A DNA stretch of 64,000 nucleotides from Flavobacteriaceae bacterium (GTDB taxonomy: Bacteria; Bacteroidota; Bacteroidia; Flavobacteriales; Flavobacteriaceae), in contig NVXD01000018.1 in NCBI GenBank assembly GCA_002746415.1, forward strand, positions 124,001-188,000. Reading direction: 5' to 3'. Shown here in pieces: positions 1-9,084 of this stretch (its first letter is position 1; each line of letters opens with the position of its first letter). The translations under genes were made by a program, and so were the position numbers. A model generated the notes under the pieces. The model was given only the letters and a program-made list of their open reading frames with translations, was not told the origin of the DNA and searched no databases.

Positions 1-53
1 TGAGCATAGAAAAAGATAACCCCAAATCTTATCATTTTCAAATAGATTAGTAT

Positions 54-90
54 ATAGGCTATGCATTTATGTGTGGCCTATTTATTTTAT
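54..90 (+). terminator. Possible terminator of an upstream gene
   Basis: An inverted repeat ATAGGC (54-59) / GCCTAT (76-81) is followed by a T-rich stretch. It could end transcription of a gene lying left of the window. The rest of 1-286 holds no gene I can support. TAAGTTTG at 219-226 matches the Bacteroidota -7 box and could serve the following kinase gene, but I see no convincing -33 TTG at the right distance. Confidence 0.35.
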
Positions 91-286
91 ATAATATTAA
101 TTTGTACGTTATAATAGCAACAATGCCAAGAGGAAAAATTTGATCACTTAAAAACTGGTCTGCACATCAAGTATAATTTTGTTTACAACAAAAATTTAGC
201 TGTGGTGTTTTATTGTATTAAGTTTGATAAGAAGGAAACAATAAAATAGTCCTTGAATTTAAGCGTATATTTTGCCCAAATTGAAA

Positions 287-2251
287 ATGAAAGAAGGGAG
301 TTATAAAATAGTATATACAGTGTTGGTCTTTTGCCTGACCTTCGTACAAATTCTTGCGCAAGATTCTTTAATTACAGAAAGGAATTATCTAAAAGAGTTT
401 CAAGATTCTGAAAATGCAGATGGCAGGTATTCTTTTTTCTTTAGTACTTCAAACAGATATTATGAGAATTCGGCCTATGATTGGCTAGAAACAGTTAATG
501 TATACCTTAGTACTTCCCTTAAAATAAAGGATTCTACATCAATTCAGCAATACAAGTTAATTCAGTCTCAGTTGTATCATGATATTGGCGATTATGATAA
601 GAGTATTGCAATAACTAATGAGTTATATGCTGAAAAGGATAATTTGAATTTGGAAACAATGAAGAAGTTGTTGAACATTATGGACAATGACTACTCCCAA
701 TTACAATTATATGATAAGCAAGTAGAAATTAGAGAACGAAAGAGGGAATTGGGTTTTACAGAAAGTGTTACATTTTACGATATATATTCCAACTTAGGCC
801 TTCATAGGCAGGCTATGGAGGATTACATCATGGAAGTTAAGAAAGACATTGATGAAGATGACCATTATGGTTTGGCAGAATATAATAATAATGTAGGGAA
901 TTTTCTTCGTTTGGATAGATCTGCATCAACAGCACTCCCTTATTATAAAAAATCCCAGAATTATATCGAACTTTATTTAATTGATATTACAGAAGAAAAA
1001 ACAGAGAACGACATTGTAAAAGGAAATTTATTAAAAGGAATTATTGATGGCAATATTGGAAAATGCCATGTACAATTAAAAGAATATGAAGCGGCTATTC
1101 CATTTTTGGAAGCAGGTATTACTACAATTAGAGAAAATAATAAAGGAAAGCATTCTACAGAAGTCATAGAAAATACATTGAACCTAGCTGATTCCCATTT
1201 ACAACTAGAAAGATATAGACAGGCCAAAGCATATTTGGATGAAGAGCTTAATATTACCCAAGTAAACCATGTTATAAAAAAGAATCGTCTATTGGCGCTT
1301 TACTATGAGATACGAGAAGATTTTAAAAACACTTCACTTTATTTAAAAAGAAATGTGAAAATTAGAGATTCCATCAACTTAAGCAATACTTCAATTAAAA
1401 AACAACAGTTGGTTGCAGTAGCTGGACAACAGGTGGCTATTTCCAAAAGAATGATAGATGAGCAAAAATTGGTGATGGAAAAAGTCAGGAATGATTTGCA
1501 ATCCAAGGATGATAAAATAAGCTTCGTGTTTATTTCCTTAATATTTACATTGCTTGGTTTTGCTGGATTGGTGTTTGCCTATTTAAAGAGTATTAAAAAC
1601 CAGCGACTCATTGCAGCCCAAAAACATATCATTGAAAACTCTTTGATAGAAAAAGATTCTCTTTTAAAAGAAATTCATCATCGAGTAAAGAATAATTTGC
1701 AAATGGTTTCTAGTTTGTTAAGCCTACAAACAAAGAATACAAAAAGTAAAGCTGCAATTGCTGCTTTGGAAGAAGGAAAAAGTAGAGTAAAAGCGATGGC
1801 CTTAATTCATCAAAAACTCTATCAGAATGATGATTTATCAGTCATTGAAATGCAAGGCTATATTGAAAGTTTGATTAATAGTGTACAGTCTGTTTATAAA
1901 AAGGGGGGACACAATATAAATATTACAATAGATGCAGAGGGGGTGGAATTGGACATTGACCGAGCAATTCCTTTTGGGTTGATATTAAATGAGTTGGTTT
2001 CCAATTCATTTAAATATGCATTTCCCGAAGGAGATGAAAATGGTAAAATATATATTCACCTTAGGAAAGGTAAAGATGAAGGCTATTTTGAATATACGGA
2101 TAATGGTATTGGCCTTCCAGATGATGTAGATGATAGGGCAAATGAATCAATGGGAGTACGCCTAATGAATCGTTTGGTGAATCAATTACAATCAACCTTA
2201 AATATTGATAAAAGCACTTCAGGGGTGCGTTTTTGGTTTAATTTTAAGTAA
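287..2251 (+). CDS. TPR-containing sensor histidine kinase (HisKA_2/HWE-like)
   Basis: This is a membrane sensor kinase of about 654 residues. An N-terminal hydrophobic segment is followed by a helical TPR-like sensor region covering about residues 30-390. One strong transmembrane helix sits at about 410-435. The phospho-acceptor motif EIHHRVKNNLQ has its histidine near residue 464, and the HATPase motifs ELVSNSFKYA (N box) and DNGIGLP (G1) follow. The 'HHRVKNN' form is typical of the HisKA_2 family. A TTG codon exists 15 bases upstream, but ATG at 287 is preferred because it gives a clean signal or anchor sequence. No response regulator lies next to it, so the partner is presumably encoded elsewhere. 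The ligand is unknown. Confidence 0.9.
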   Translation: MKEGSYKIVYTVLVFCLTFVQILAQDSLITERNYLKEFQDSENADGRYSFFFSTSNRYYENSAYDWLETVNVYLSTSLKIKDSTSIQQYKLIQSQLYHDIGDYDKSIAITNELYAEKDNLNLETMKKLLNIMDNDYSQLQLYDKQVEIRERKRELGFTESVTFYDIYSNLGLHRQAMEDYIMEVKKDIDEDDHYGLAEYNNNVGNFLRLDRSASTALPYYKKSQNYIELYLIDITEEKTENDIVKGNLLKGIIDGNIGKCHVQLKEYEAAIPFLEAGITTIRENNKGKHSTEVIENTLNLADSHLQLERYRQAKAYLDEELNITQVNHVIKKNRLLALYYEIREDFKNTSLYLKRNVKIRDSINLSNTSIKKQQLVAVAGQQVAISKRMIDEQKLVMEKVRNDLQSKDDKISFVFISLIFTLLGFAGLVFAYLKSIKNQRLIAAQKHIIENSLIEKDSLLKEIHHRVKNNLQMVSSLLSLQTKNTKSKAAIAALEEGKSRVKAMALIHQKLYQNDDLSVIEMQGYIESLINSVQSVYKKGGHNINITIDAEGVELDIDRAIPFGLILNELVSNSFKYAFPEGDENGKIYIHLRKGKDEGYFEYTDNGIGLPDDVDDRANESMGVRLMNRLVNQLQSTLNIDKSTSGVRFWFNFK

Positions 2252-2356
2252 CACGGTACCCTAACTATACTAATATAATATTTAGAGCATTAAAAATACG
2301 AAGTAGTCTTGCCTTTGGTTTTATGACTTAAAATTTGTCTAATTTTGATTTTAAGC

Positions 2357-3433
2357 ATGAAAGCCTGTTATAAAAAGTACATATTGAATTTTAAAGCTCC
2401 CAGCGGAACATCCAGGGGTGTACTGACGACTAAGGAAACATGGTTTCTAATTATTGGGAAAAATGGACAATATGGCATTGGCGAATGTGGAATACTTAGG
2501 GGCTTAAGTTTTGATGATGTCATAAACTATGAAGCGAAATTAAAATGGGTATGCGCTAATATTCATTTAGGAGAAGATGAATTACACGCGCAGCTAGTGA
2601 GATTCCCAAGTATTCAATTTGGATTGGAGCAAGCCTTTATGTCCCTACAATCAAAAGACCCATTTATACTATTCCCATCAAACTTTACTGAAAAAGGAGA
2701 CGTAATGACCATCAATGGTTTAGTTTGGATGGGGAGTGAAGTTTTTATGCACAATCAAATTCAGCAGAAACTTAAAGAAGGTTTCAAATGCATCAAATTA
2801 AAAATTGGAGCAATAGATTTTGAAACAGAGATTTCAATAATAGCGTCCATCAGGAAGAAATATACTAAAGAAGAAATTGAACTACGGGTAGATGCCAACG
2901 GAGCATTTCATGTAGATGAAGCATTAGAGAAGCTAAAAATATTGGCAGACTATGACATACATTCCATAGAACAACCTATAAAACAAGGTAATGTTCTTAA
3001 AATGAAGGAATTATGCTCTAAAACGCCACTTCCAATTGCTTTGGATGAAGAATTAATTGGAGTGTTTGATGTAACAGAAAAAGAAAAATTGCTACTAACC
3101 ATCCAACCGCAATACATTATTTTAAAACCTAGTTTGGTAGGTGGGTTTAAGGGAAGCATGGAATGGATTTCCCTAGCAAGGAAATATAATATTGGTTGGT
3201 GGATAACAAGTGCCCTGGAAAGTAATATTGGGTTGAATGCCATTTCGCAATGGGCCTATACTTTAAAGAGCAATTTACCACAAGGACTTGGCACAGGGGG
3301 ATTGTATACAAATAATTTTGATTCTCCTTTGTCCATTGAAAAAGGTAGGATATCTTACAAGAATAATAAAAAATGGAAGGATAATTTAATTGTTGATTTA
3401 TGTATATTGAACAAGGATATAAAGGGAATTTAG
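2357..3433 (+). CDS. menC: o-Succinylbenzoate synthase
   Basis: An enolase-superfamily enzyme that dehydrates SHCHC to o-succinylbenzoate in menaquinone synthesis. The expected catalytic set is visible: KLK (acid/base lysine) after 'FKCI', metal ligands in RVDANGAF, IEQP and ALDEEL, and the second catalytic lysine in ILKPSLVGG. The length of about 358 residues is normal. A TTG lies 12 bases upstream in frame, but ATG 2357 starts closer to the conserved N-terminus. It overlaps the next gene by 34 bases, and the gene after that is menE. The enolase-superfamily fold alone could mean a dipeptide epimerase, but the menE neighbour makes MenC much more likely. Confidence 0.92.
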   Translation: MKACYKKYILNFKAPSGTSRGVLTTKETWFLIIGKNGQYGIGECGILRGLSFDDVINYEAKLKWVCANIHLGEDELHAQLVRFPSIQFGLEQAFMSLQSKDPFILFPSNFTEKGDVMTINGLVWMGSEVFMHNQIQQKLKEGFKCIKLKIGAIDFETEISIIASIRKKYTKEEIELRVDANGAFHVDEALEKLKILADYDIHSIEQPIKQGNVLKMKELCSKTPLPIALDEELIGVFDVTEKEKLLLTIQPQYIILKPSLVGGFKGSMEWISLARKYNIGWWITSALESNIGLNAISQWAYTLKSNLPQGLGTGGLYTNNFDSPLSIEKGRISYKNNKKWKDNLIVDLCILNKDIKGI

Positions 3434-4335
3434 GGCTTTGGAAATACCTGCCTTTTACAGTATTATTTTTTGGAGTTTCAATTTTAGGGTTGATTATGGT
3501 TTTACTTTTGAATATTGATTTGGAGGCCATTATGAGTGCTGAAATTGAAAGAAAAGGAATGAACAGGTTTTTAATAGAACAAATATCACAATTTGCCCTT
3601 TTTTTAGTGCTCCTTTTTTTATGGGTAAAGTATGCACATAAACAAAGCATAACGTCCCTTACCACCAGTAGAAAAAAAGTTGATTGGAAGCGAATTTTGT
3701 TTTCATTTGGGCTCTGGGCACTAGTTTCAATTGTGATGGTTATGATTGGGATATACTTAGCCCCTGATGATTATGTGTTGAACTTTAATCTTAAACCATT
3801 TCTTATTTTGGCTGCAATTGGAATTTTATTGATTCCATTTCAAACTAGTTTTGAAGAGTATTTTTTTAGAGCCTATCTTATGCAGGGTATTGGTTTAGTA
3901 GCTAAAAACAAATGGATGCCCTTATTTGTAACATCAATTTTATTTGGGTTAATGCATATTGCAAATCCAGAGGTGGGAAAATTGGGTTATGGTATCATGG
4001 TCTATTATATAGGAACTGGCTTCTTACTCGGCATTATGACCTTAATGGATGAAGGTCTAGAACTGGCCCTAGGTTTTCATGCCTCTAATAATATTATAAC
4101 AGCTTTACTTGTAACTGCTGACTGGACTGTATTTCAAACCGATTCGATTTATAGGGACGTTTCAGAACCAGTTTTAGGCTGGGATGTTTTTATACCAGTT
4201 TTAGTATTATATCCACTATTGTTATTTATTTTTTCTAAAAAATATGGGTGGACAAACTGGAAGGATAAATTATTTGGAAAAGTACTTTCCAAAGAGGCTT
4301 TAGAAGAAGTAGCATCAAAGAATGTGCAACTATAA
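3400..4335 (+). CDS. CPBP-family intramembrane metalloprotease (CAAX protease-like)
   Basis: A polytopic membrane protein of 311 residues with about eight hydrophobic segments. CPBP (Abi/CAAX-like) motifs are present: EEYFFR (the EExxxR motif) near residue 150, LMHIAN, and LGFHASNN near the C-terminus, all expected to line a membrane-buried metal site. The substrate is unknown. The start lies inside the end of menC and the stop lies inside the start of menE, so it is translationally coupled to the menaquinone genes. This suggests co-expression rather than a known role in the pathway. Confidence 0.88.
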   Translation: MYIEQGYKGNLGLWKYLPFTVLFFGVSILGLIMVLLLNIDLEAIMSAEIERKGMNRFLIEQISQFALFLVLLFLWVKYAHKQSITSLTTSRKKVDWKRILFSFGLWALVSIVMVMIGIYLAPDDYVLNFNLKPFLILAAIGILLIPFQTSFEEYFFRAYLMQGIGLVAKNKWMPLFVTSILFGLMHIANPEVGKLGYGIMVYYIGTGFLLGIMTLMDEGLELALGFHASNNIITALLVTADWTVFQTDSIYRDVSEPVLGWDVFIPVLVLYPLLLFIFSKKYGWTNWKDKLFGKVLSKEALEEVASKNVQL

Positions 4336-5389
4336 AAAAATACATCCAAATTTTAAACTAAATGGATTTTCTTATTCCAAAGAAGAACTACGGGAAGTCG
4401 CATATAGCTTAATTAAAGAGGGGAAACCTTATGAAATTATAATAGGAGATTTTCTGATGGATTGGTTGTCTGTTAGTCCAACTACTACCGTAAAAACATC
4501 TGGATCTACAGGGAAACCCAAAATCATGGCTCTAAAAAAAGAGCATATGTCAAGCTCAGCCCTTGCTACAGCTAATTATTTTGATTTAGAGGCAGGTAGT
4601 AGTGCGTTGCTTTGTTTGAACACTAATTTTATTGCTGGTAAAATGATGTTGGTACGGGCTATGGTCTTAGGTATGGAATTGGATTATGTAGCCCCAAACT
4701 CCTCACCATTAAAAAATACATTTAAAAAATACGATTTTGTTGCAATGGTGCCATTACAAGTGGAAGACTCACTTAAGGAGTTAATACTAGTAAAAACTTT
4801 AATTGTTGGTGGAGCTGCAATGTCTAAAGACCTTAAGGGAAAGCTTAAAAGTTTAAACACCAAAGTTTATGAAACTTATGGGATGACAGAAACCATTACT
4901 CATATAGCTATTAAAGAAATAAAAACTAACCTAGGAGAAGGGAATGCTAATTTTAATGTGCTGCCAAACGTTCAAATTTCTCAGGACAAGAGAAACTGTC
5001 TAATCATTAATGCTCCAAATATTTCTAATGATTTAGTCATTACAAATGATATAGTACGTCTTATTTCTGATACCGAATTTCAACTGTTGGGAAGATTTGA
5101 TAATATCATAAATTCAGGTGGGATAAAATTAATTCCCGAAGAAATAGAGTCCAAGCTTTCGGTAATTATTGAAAATAGATTTTTTGTTGCTGGTATTCCA
5201 GATGAAAAACTGGGGCAAAAATTGATTTTGGTTGTTGAGGGCAATTTAGATTCAAATAAAATCATGAACAAAATTAAGGCTACATCAGTACTACAAAAAA
5301 CTGAAATTCCAAAAGATGTGGTTTGCATTCTAAAGTTTTCTGAATCTAATGATAAAGTGCAAAAGGAAAAGACCTTGAGGGGCATTTAA
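4322..5389 (+). CDS. menE: o-Succinylbenzoate-CoA ligase (short form)
   Basis: An AMP-forming acyl-CoA synthetase, inferred to activate o-succinylbenzoate in menaquinone synthesis. The adenylate loop TSGSTGKPK is near residue 60, and the YGMTET motif (A5) and a GRFDN-type hinge (A8) follow. At 355 residues it is about 100 shorter than E. coli MenE. The large domain is trimmed at its N-terminus, which I believe is usual in Flavobacteriia. It overlaps the CPBP gene by 14 bases. Assignment to MenE rather than another acyl-CoA ligase rests on the menC neighbour. Confidence 0.88.
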   Translation: MCNYKKIHPNFKLNGFSYSKEELREVAYSLIKEGKPYEIIIGDFLMDWLSVSPTTTVKTSGSTGKPKIMALKKEHMSSSALATANYFDLEAGSSALLCLNTNFIAGKMMLVRAMVLGMELDYVAPNSSPLKNTFKKYDFVAMVPLQVEDSLKELILVKTLIVGGAAMSKDLKGKLKSLNTKVYETYGMTETITHIAIKEIKTNLGEGNANFNVLPNVQISQDKRNCLIINAPNISNDLVITNDIVRLISDTEFQLLGRFDNIINSGGIKLIPEEIESKLSVIIENRFFVAGIPDEKLGQKLILVVEGNLDSNKIMNKIKATSVLQKTEIPKDVVCILKFSESNDKVQKEKTLRGI

Positions 5390-5425
5390 TATATTTTGTA
5401 CCTTCATAATACATAAAAATAAAAA

Positions 5426-7585
5426 ATGAAACTGCTCATTCTACATTCGGTATTATTTTTTACCCTAGCACTTGGAGCGCAGGAGACTGAACAGAAAACA
5501 ACTATTTTATGGGATACTTCCTTTTCAATGCTAGATAGAGACTTACAAGAAGAAGTCAATTACTTGAATACTTATTTTAATAGAGTTCAAAATGCAGAAG
5601 TGAGTTTGCTAATGTTCAATAATGGCGTGGTTGATAAAGAATCGTTGCATGTTGCATCTGGAGACTGGAGTACTATTCACAACAAGTTAACAGAAGTAAT
5701 TTATGATGGAGGAACCTCATTTAAAAACCTTTCAAATTATGTACATTCTGGGGATATTTTACTTTTTACTGATGGCGCTCAGAACCTGAACAATGACACC
5801 CCTATATTCAATGGAAATGTTTATATCATTAACAGCAATAAGGATATCAATAAGGCCAATATTAATTTGCTTACCATATTAAATAAAGGGAATTATGTTA
5901 ATCTTATAGGAATAGGTGATGCGCCCTTAGAAAAGAGTACTAGGAATTATACGGGTACTATTTTTGAGAATAATATTGGAGTTGGTGGAGTGATAATTTC
6001 AATAAAAGGTAAAGAAAGCACAACGATAAGGTCAAAAGAAAATGGCTTTTATGAAATTGAGGCACATCCAGGAGCAGTATTGGTCTTTTCTATGAATAAT
6101 AGCATTAGAAAGGAAATTGTATTAGGAAACATAACAAGTATTGACGCTTGGTTTGATAGTCAAGGGGTACGTTTAGATGAAGTGGTGGTTACTGAAAAAA
6201 AGAAAGCACTTGAAGATAAAAAAATTACAGCTTTTGGATTAGCAAATCCTGATGCTGTTGGGTATGCCGTACAAAGCATTACGGATGTTGATATTCCAGA
6301 AAGCTCAACAAATGTTTCAAATGCAGTTCAAGGGAAGTTCTCTGGCGTTAAATTGGGGCAGAACGATGATTTAAGTCAAGTAGTGATGAGACCCAGTAAT
6401 TCAATTCTGGGAAATAATTATGGACTCATTGTTTTGAATGGAGTGCCTATGCCAAGGTCTAACAGTTCAAGTACATCATTCAAAATAGAAGGGACTGGGT
6501 ATATAGACCCCAAAAATATTGCTAGTATTACGGTATTAAAAGGACTGGCAGCAACAAACAAATATGGTAGCCTTGGCAGTAATGGTGTTATTTTAATCAC
6601 TACAAAAACAGCTTCTTTTGATGATGTAAAGGAAAAAGAAGATTTGGCTCTTGTTAAAAATAATATTTATAAAGGAAAAATAAAAATAAGTAATAAACTT
6701 CTGGTGACACCATATTTAAAGGAGTTAAAAAAAGGAAAGAATGTTGAGGAGGCATATAAAATATATTTAGGACAAAGAGCTCAATATTGGGAGCACCCAG
6801 AATATTTCATTGATGTACATGATTTTTTTGCAGGAACAAATGGGGCTTTAGCCCATCAGATTTTATCCAATATTCTTGAAAAAAGTTCCCCTTCCATTTT
6901 AGAATTAAAGGGACTGCTGTTTAAGGCAAGTCAAAACGGATACCATGAAATGGAATTATACGGTGCAAAAAAAATCATGGATTTGTTTCCAAATAAGATA
7001 CAATCCTATTTAGACCTAGCATTGTCGCACAAAAAAGTGGGAAACTATCAAGATGCTTTGAATATGTTGATTAAAATTGACAATGGCAGTATCAACCCAA
7101 CACTAGATTTTTCAGGCCTTCATAAAATTGTTAACAGTGAAATAAGAAATATCATATATAAAAAACGGATTGACTTAGATTTAACCAAGGTTGAGGATAA
7201 ATACCTAAATAATGCTACTTATGATGTAAGAATTGTATTTGATTGGAACAATGACCAGGCAGAATTTGAATTGCAATTTGTAAACCCACAGAAAAAGTTT
7301 TTTAAATGGGAGCATACGGATTTGGCTATTCGTCAAAGAATAAAAGATGAATTGGACAATGGATACAGTAAAGAGCAATTTGAGATTATGGGGGAATTGG
7401 GTAAAGGAGAATGGATTATAAATATAAAATATTTAGGTAACAGAAACCCAAATAAGAAAGATGTAACGTTTATAAAAGGTATGGTGCAATACAATTTTGG
7501 AAAACCCAATCAGAGATCAGAAAAATATATGGTTAGGTTAGATGAAAAAGGAACTGAAGCTTTGTTTTTTAAACTTAATTTATAA
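5426..7585 (+). CDS. Secreted chimera: VWA-like domain + carboxypeptidase-regulatory-like + TonB plug-like + TPR-like
   Basis: A signal peptide (MKLLILHSVLFFTLALGAQ) precedes a von Willebrand A-like domain with a DTSFS metal-site motif near residue 30 and LLFTDGAQ near 115. A CarboxypepD_reg-like beta domain follows at about 175-235. Then comes a segment resembling a TonB-receptor plug at about 285-375, with NAVQGKFSGVKL, LIVLNGVPMP and YGSLGSNGVILITT. The last 300 residues contain TPR-like helices and a beta-rich end. There is no 22-strand barrel, so this is not a transporter. The protein looks like a cell-surface scaffold that reuses receptor parts. The function is unknown. It stands alone between menE and the aminopeptidase. 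Confidence 0.7.
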   Translation: MKLLILHSVLFFTLALGAQETEQKTTILWDTSFSMLDRDLQEEVNYLNTYFNRVQNAEVSLLMFNNGVVDKESLHVASGDWSTIHNKLTEVIYDGGTSFKNLSNYVHSGDILLFTDGAQNLNNDTPIFNGNVYIINSNKDINKANINLLTILNKGNYVNLIGIGDAPLEKSTRNYTGTIFENNIGVGGVIISIKGKESTTIRSKENGFYEIEAHPGAVLVFSMNNSIRKEIVLGNITSIDAWFDSQGVRLDEVVVTEKKKALEDKKITAFGLANPDAVGYAVQSITDVDIPESSTNVSNAVQGKFSGVKLGQNDDLSQVVMRPSNSILGNNYGLIVLNGVPMPRSNSSSTSFKIEGTGYIDPKNIASITVLKGLAATNKYGSLGSNGVILITTKTASFDDVKEKEDLALVKNNIYKGKIKISNKLLVTPYLKELKKGKNVEEAYKIYLGQRAQYWEHPEYFIDVHDFFAGTNGALAHQILSNILEKSSPSILELKGLLFKASQNGYHEMELYGAKKIMDLFPNKIQSYLDLALSHKKVGNYQDALNMLIKIDNGSINPTLDFSGLHKIVNSEIRNIIYKKRIDLDLTKVEDKYLNNATYDVRIVFDWNNDQAEFELQFVNPQKKFFKWEHTDLAIRQRIKDELDNGYSKEQFEIMGELGKGEWIINIKYLGNRNPNKKDVTFIKGMVQYNFGKPNQRSEKYMVRLDEKGTEALFFKLNL

Positions 7586-7737
7586 ACCAATTCCAGGAAA
7601 TATAAGACAATTCAAAATTTGACTGCAACTGAAAAAAAGAAAAATTTTATCCAAAAACTACTGTTCTAAAATTTCTTAAGTAGCTATCCTAAAAACAACT
7701 TTTTTTATTTCGTATTTTCATGGCCTAAACAAGGCTT

Positions 7738-9084
7738 ATGAAAAGTATTTTTATTTTGGTTTTTTTATGGATGCATGCTTTTGGTTTTTCACAGCAAATA
7801 CTTTCAGAAAGGGAAAGAGCCATGGTGGTGGATGAAATACTAGAAACTCGTTTGGATAGTTTGTTGCCTGCTTTAATGGATGATGCGGGCATAGATATGT
7901 GGATTCTTATTTCTCGGGAATATAATGAGGATCCTGTTTTAAAAACAATGTTGCCTTCTACTTGGTTAAATGCCCGCAGACGTACAATTTTGCTTTTCTA
8001 TAGAAACCAAGCTAAAAATACATTTGAAAAACTAGCAGTAGCTCGTTATGATGTAGGGAACAACATAGCATCTGCTTGGGACAAGGAAAAGGAGCCAAAT
8101 CAATGGAAAAGGTTAATGAAATTGATTGCCGAACGGAATCCAACTAAAATAGGATTAAACTATTCCCAAGACCATAATATTGCAGATGGACTGGATAAAA
8201 CGGATTATGATGCCTTTATCCAATACCTTCCAAAAAAATCCCATTCTAAAATTGTCTCTGCTGAACAATTGGCGGTTGGATGGATAGAAACAAGGACAGA
8301 AAGGGAAATGATTATATACAATCAGTTGGTAGACATTACCCATGATATTATTGCGGAAGCCTTTTCTGAAAAAATAATAACTCCCGGCATTACAACAACG
8401 AGTGAAGTGGAATGGTGGATGCGCCAAAAAGTGACTGATTTGGGATTGGAAACATGGTTTCACCCAACTGTAGATGTACAACGGACCACTGAAAATTTGG
8501 TAGGACATTTATACTCTTTTTCTGGACGCCCTGGTGATATGGTTATTGTACCTGGAGATTTACTGCATTGTGATTTTGGAATTACCTATTTAGGGTTAAA
8601 TACAGATTGTCAAGAGCTGGCATATGTATTAAAGCCCAATGAAAATAAGGCACCATCCTTTTTGGTAAATGCATTAAAGGAAGGCAATATGGTTCAGGAT
8701 TTTTTAACTAAAAATATGGTTGTTGGGAGCACGGGCAATGAAATATTAGCTAAGTCTCTAGAAGATGCCAGAAATGCAGGCCTACAACCGGCTATTTATA
8801 CGCATCCTTTAGGTATGTATGGGCACTCCGCTGGAACAACCATTGGGATGTGGGATGCTCAGAAAGGTGTAATGAAAGATGATGGCGAAAACTATCCTTT
8901 ACACTACAATACTGTTTATGCTATAGAATTAAATACTACTGTTAGTATTCCAGAATGGAAAAGAGAGATACGAATCATGTTGGAAGAAGCTGGTTTTTAT
9001 GGTAAAGAAGGTTTTAGATATGTAAATGGCAGACAGACAGAATTACTACTGATACCTAGAGTTAAACAACATATAGAAAACTAA
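7738..9084 (+). CDS. Secreted M24-family peptidase (Xaa-Pro aminopeptidase-like)
   Basis: A 448-residue protein with an N-terminal signal peptide (cleavage after about residue 18), a creatinase-N-like region and a C-terminal pita-bread M24 domain. Candidate metal ligands are visible: two Asp in the CDFG...NTDCQ stretch, His in YGHSAGT, Glu in YAIELN and Glu in MLEEAGF. It is predicted to act on peptides outside the inner membrane. Its stop overlaps the convergent carboxylase gene by four bases. Some M24 members are dipeptidases rather than aminopeptidases, so substrate is uncertain. Confidence 0.85.
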   Translation: MKSIFILVFLWMHAFGFSQQILSERERAMVVDEILETRLDSLLPALMDDAGIDMWILISREYNEDPVLKTMLPSTWLNARRRTILLFYRNQAKNTFEKLAVARYDVGNNIASAWDKEKEPNQWKRLMKLIAERNPTKIGLNYSQDHNIADGLDKTDYDAFIQYLPKKSHSKIVSAEQLAVGWIETRTEREMIIYNQLVDITHDIIAEAFSEKIITPGITTTSEVEWWMRQKVTDLGLETWFHPTVDVQRTTENLVGHLYSFSGRPGDMVIVPGDLLHCDFGITYLGLNTDCQELAYVLKPNENKAPSFLVNALKEGNMVQDFLTKNMVVGSTGNEILAKSLEDARNAGLQPAIYTHPLGMYGHSAGTTIGMWDAQKGVMKDDGENYPLHYNTVYAIELNTTVSIPEWKREIRIMLEEAGFYGKEGFRYVNGRQTELLLIPRVKQHIEN

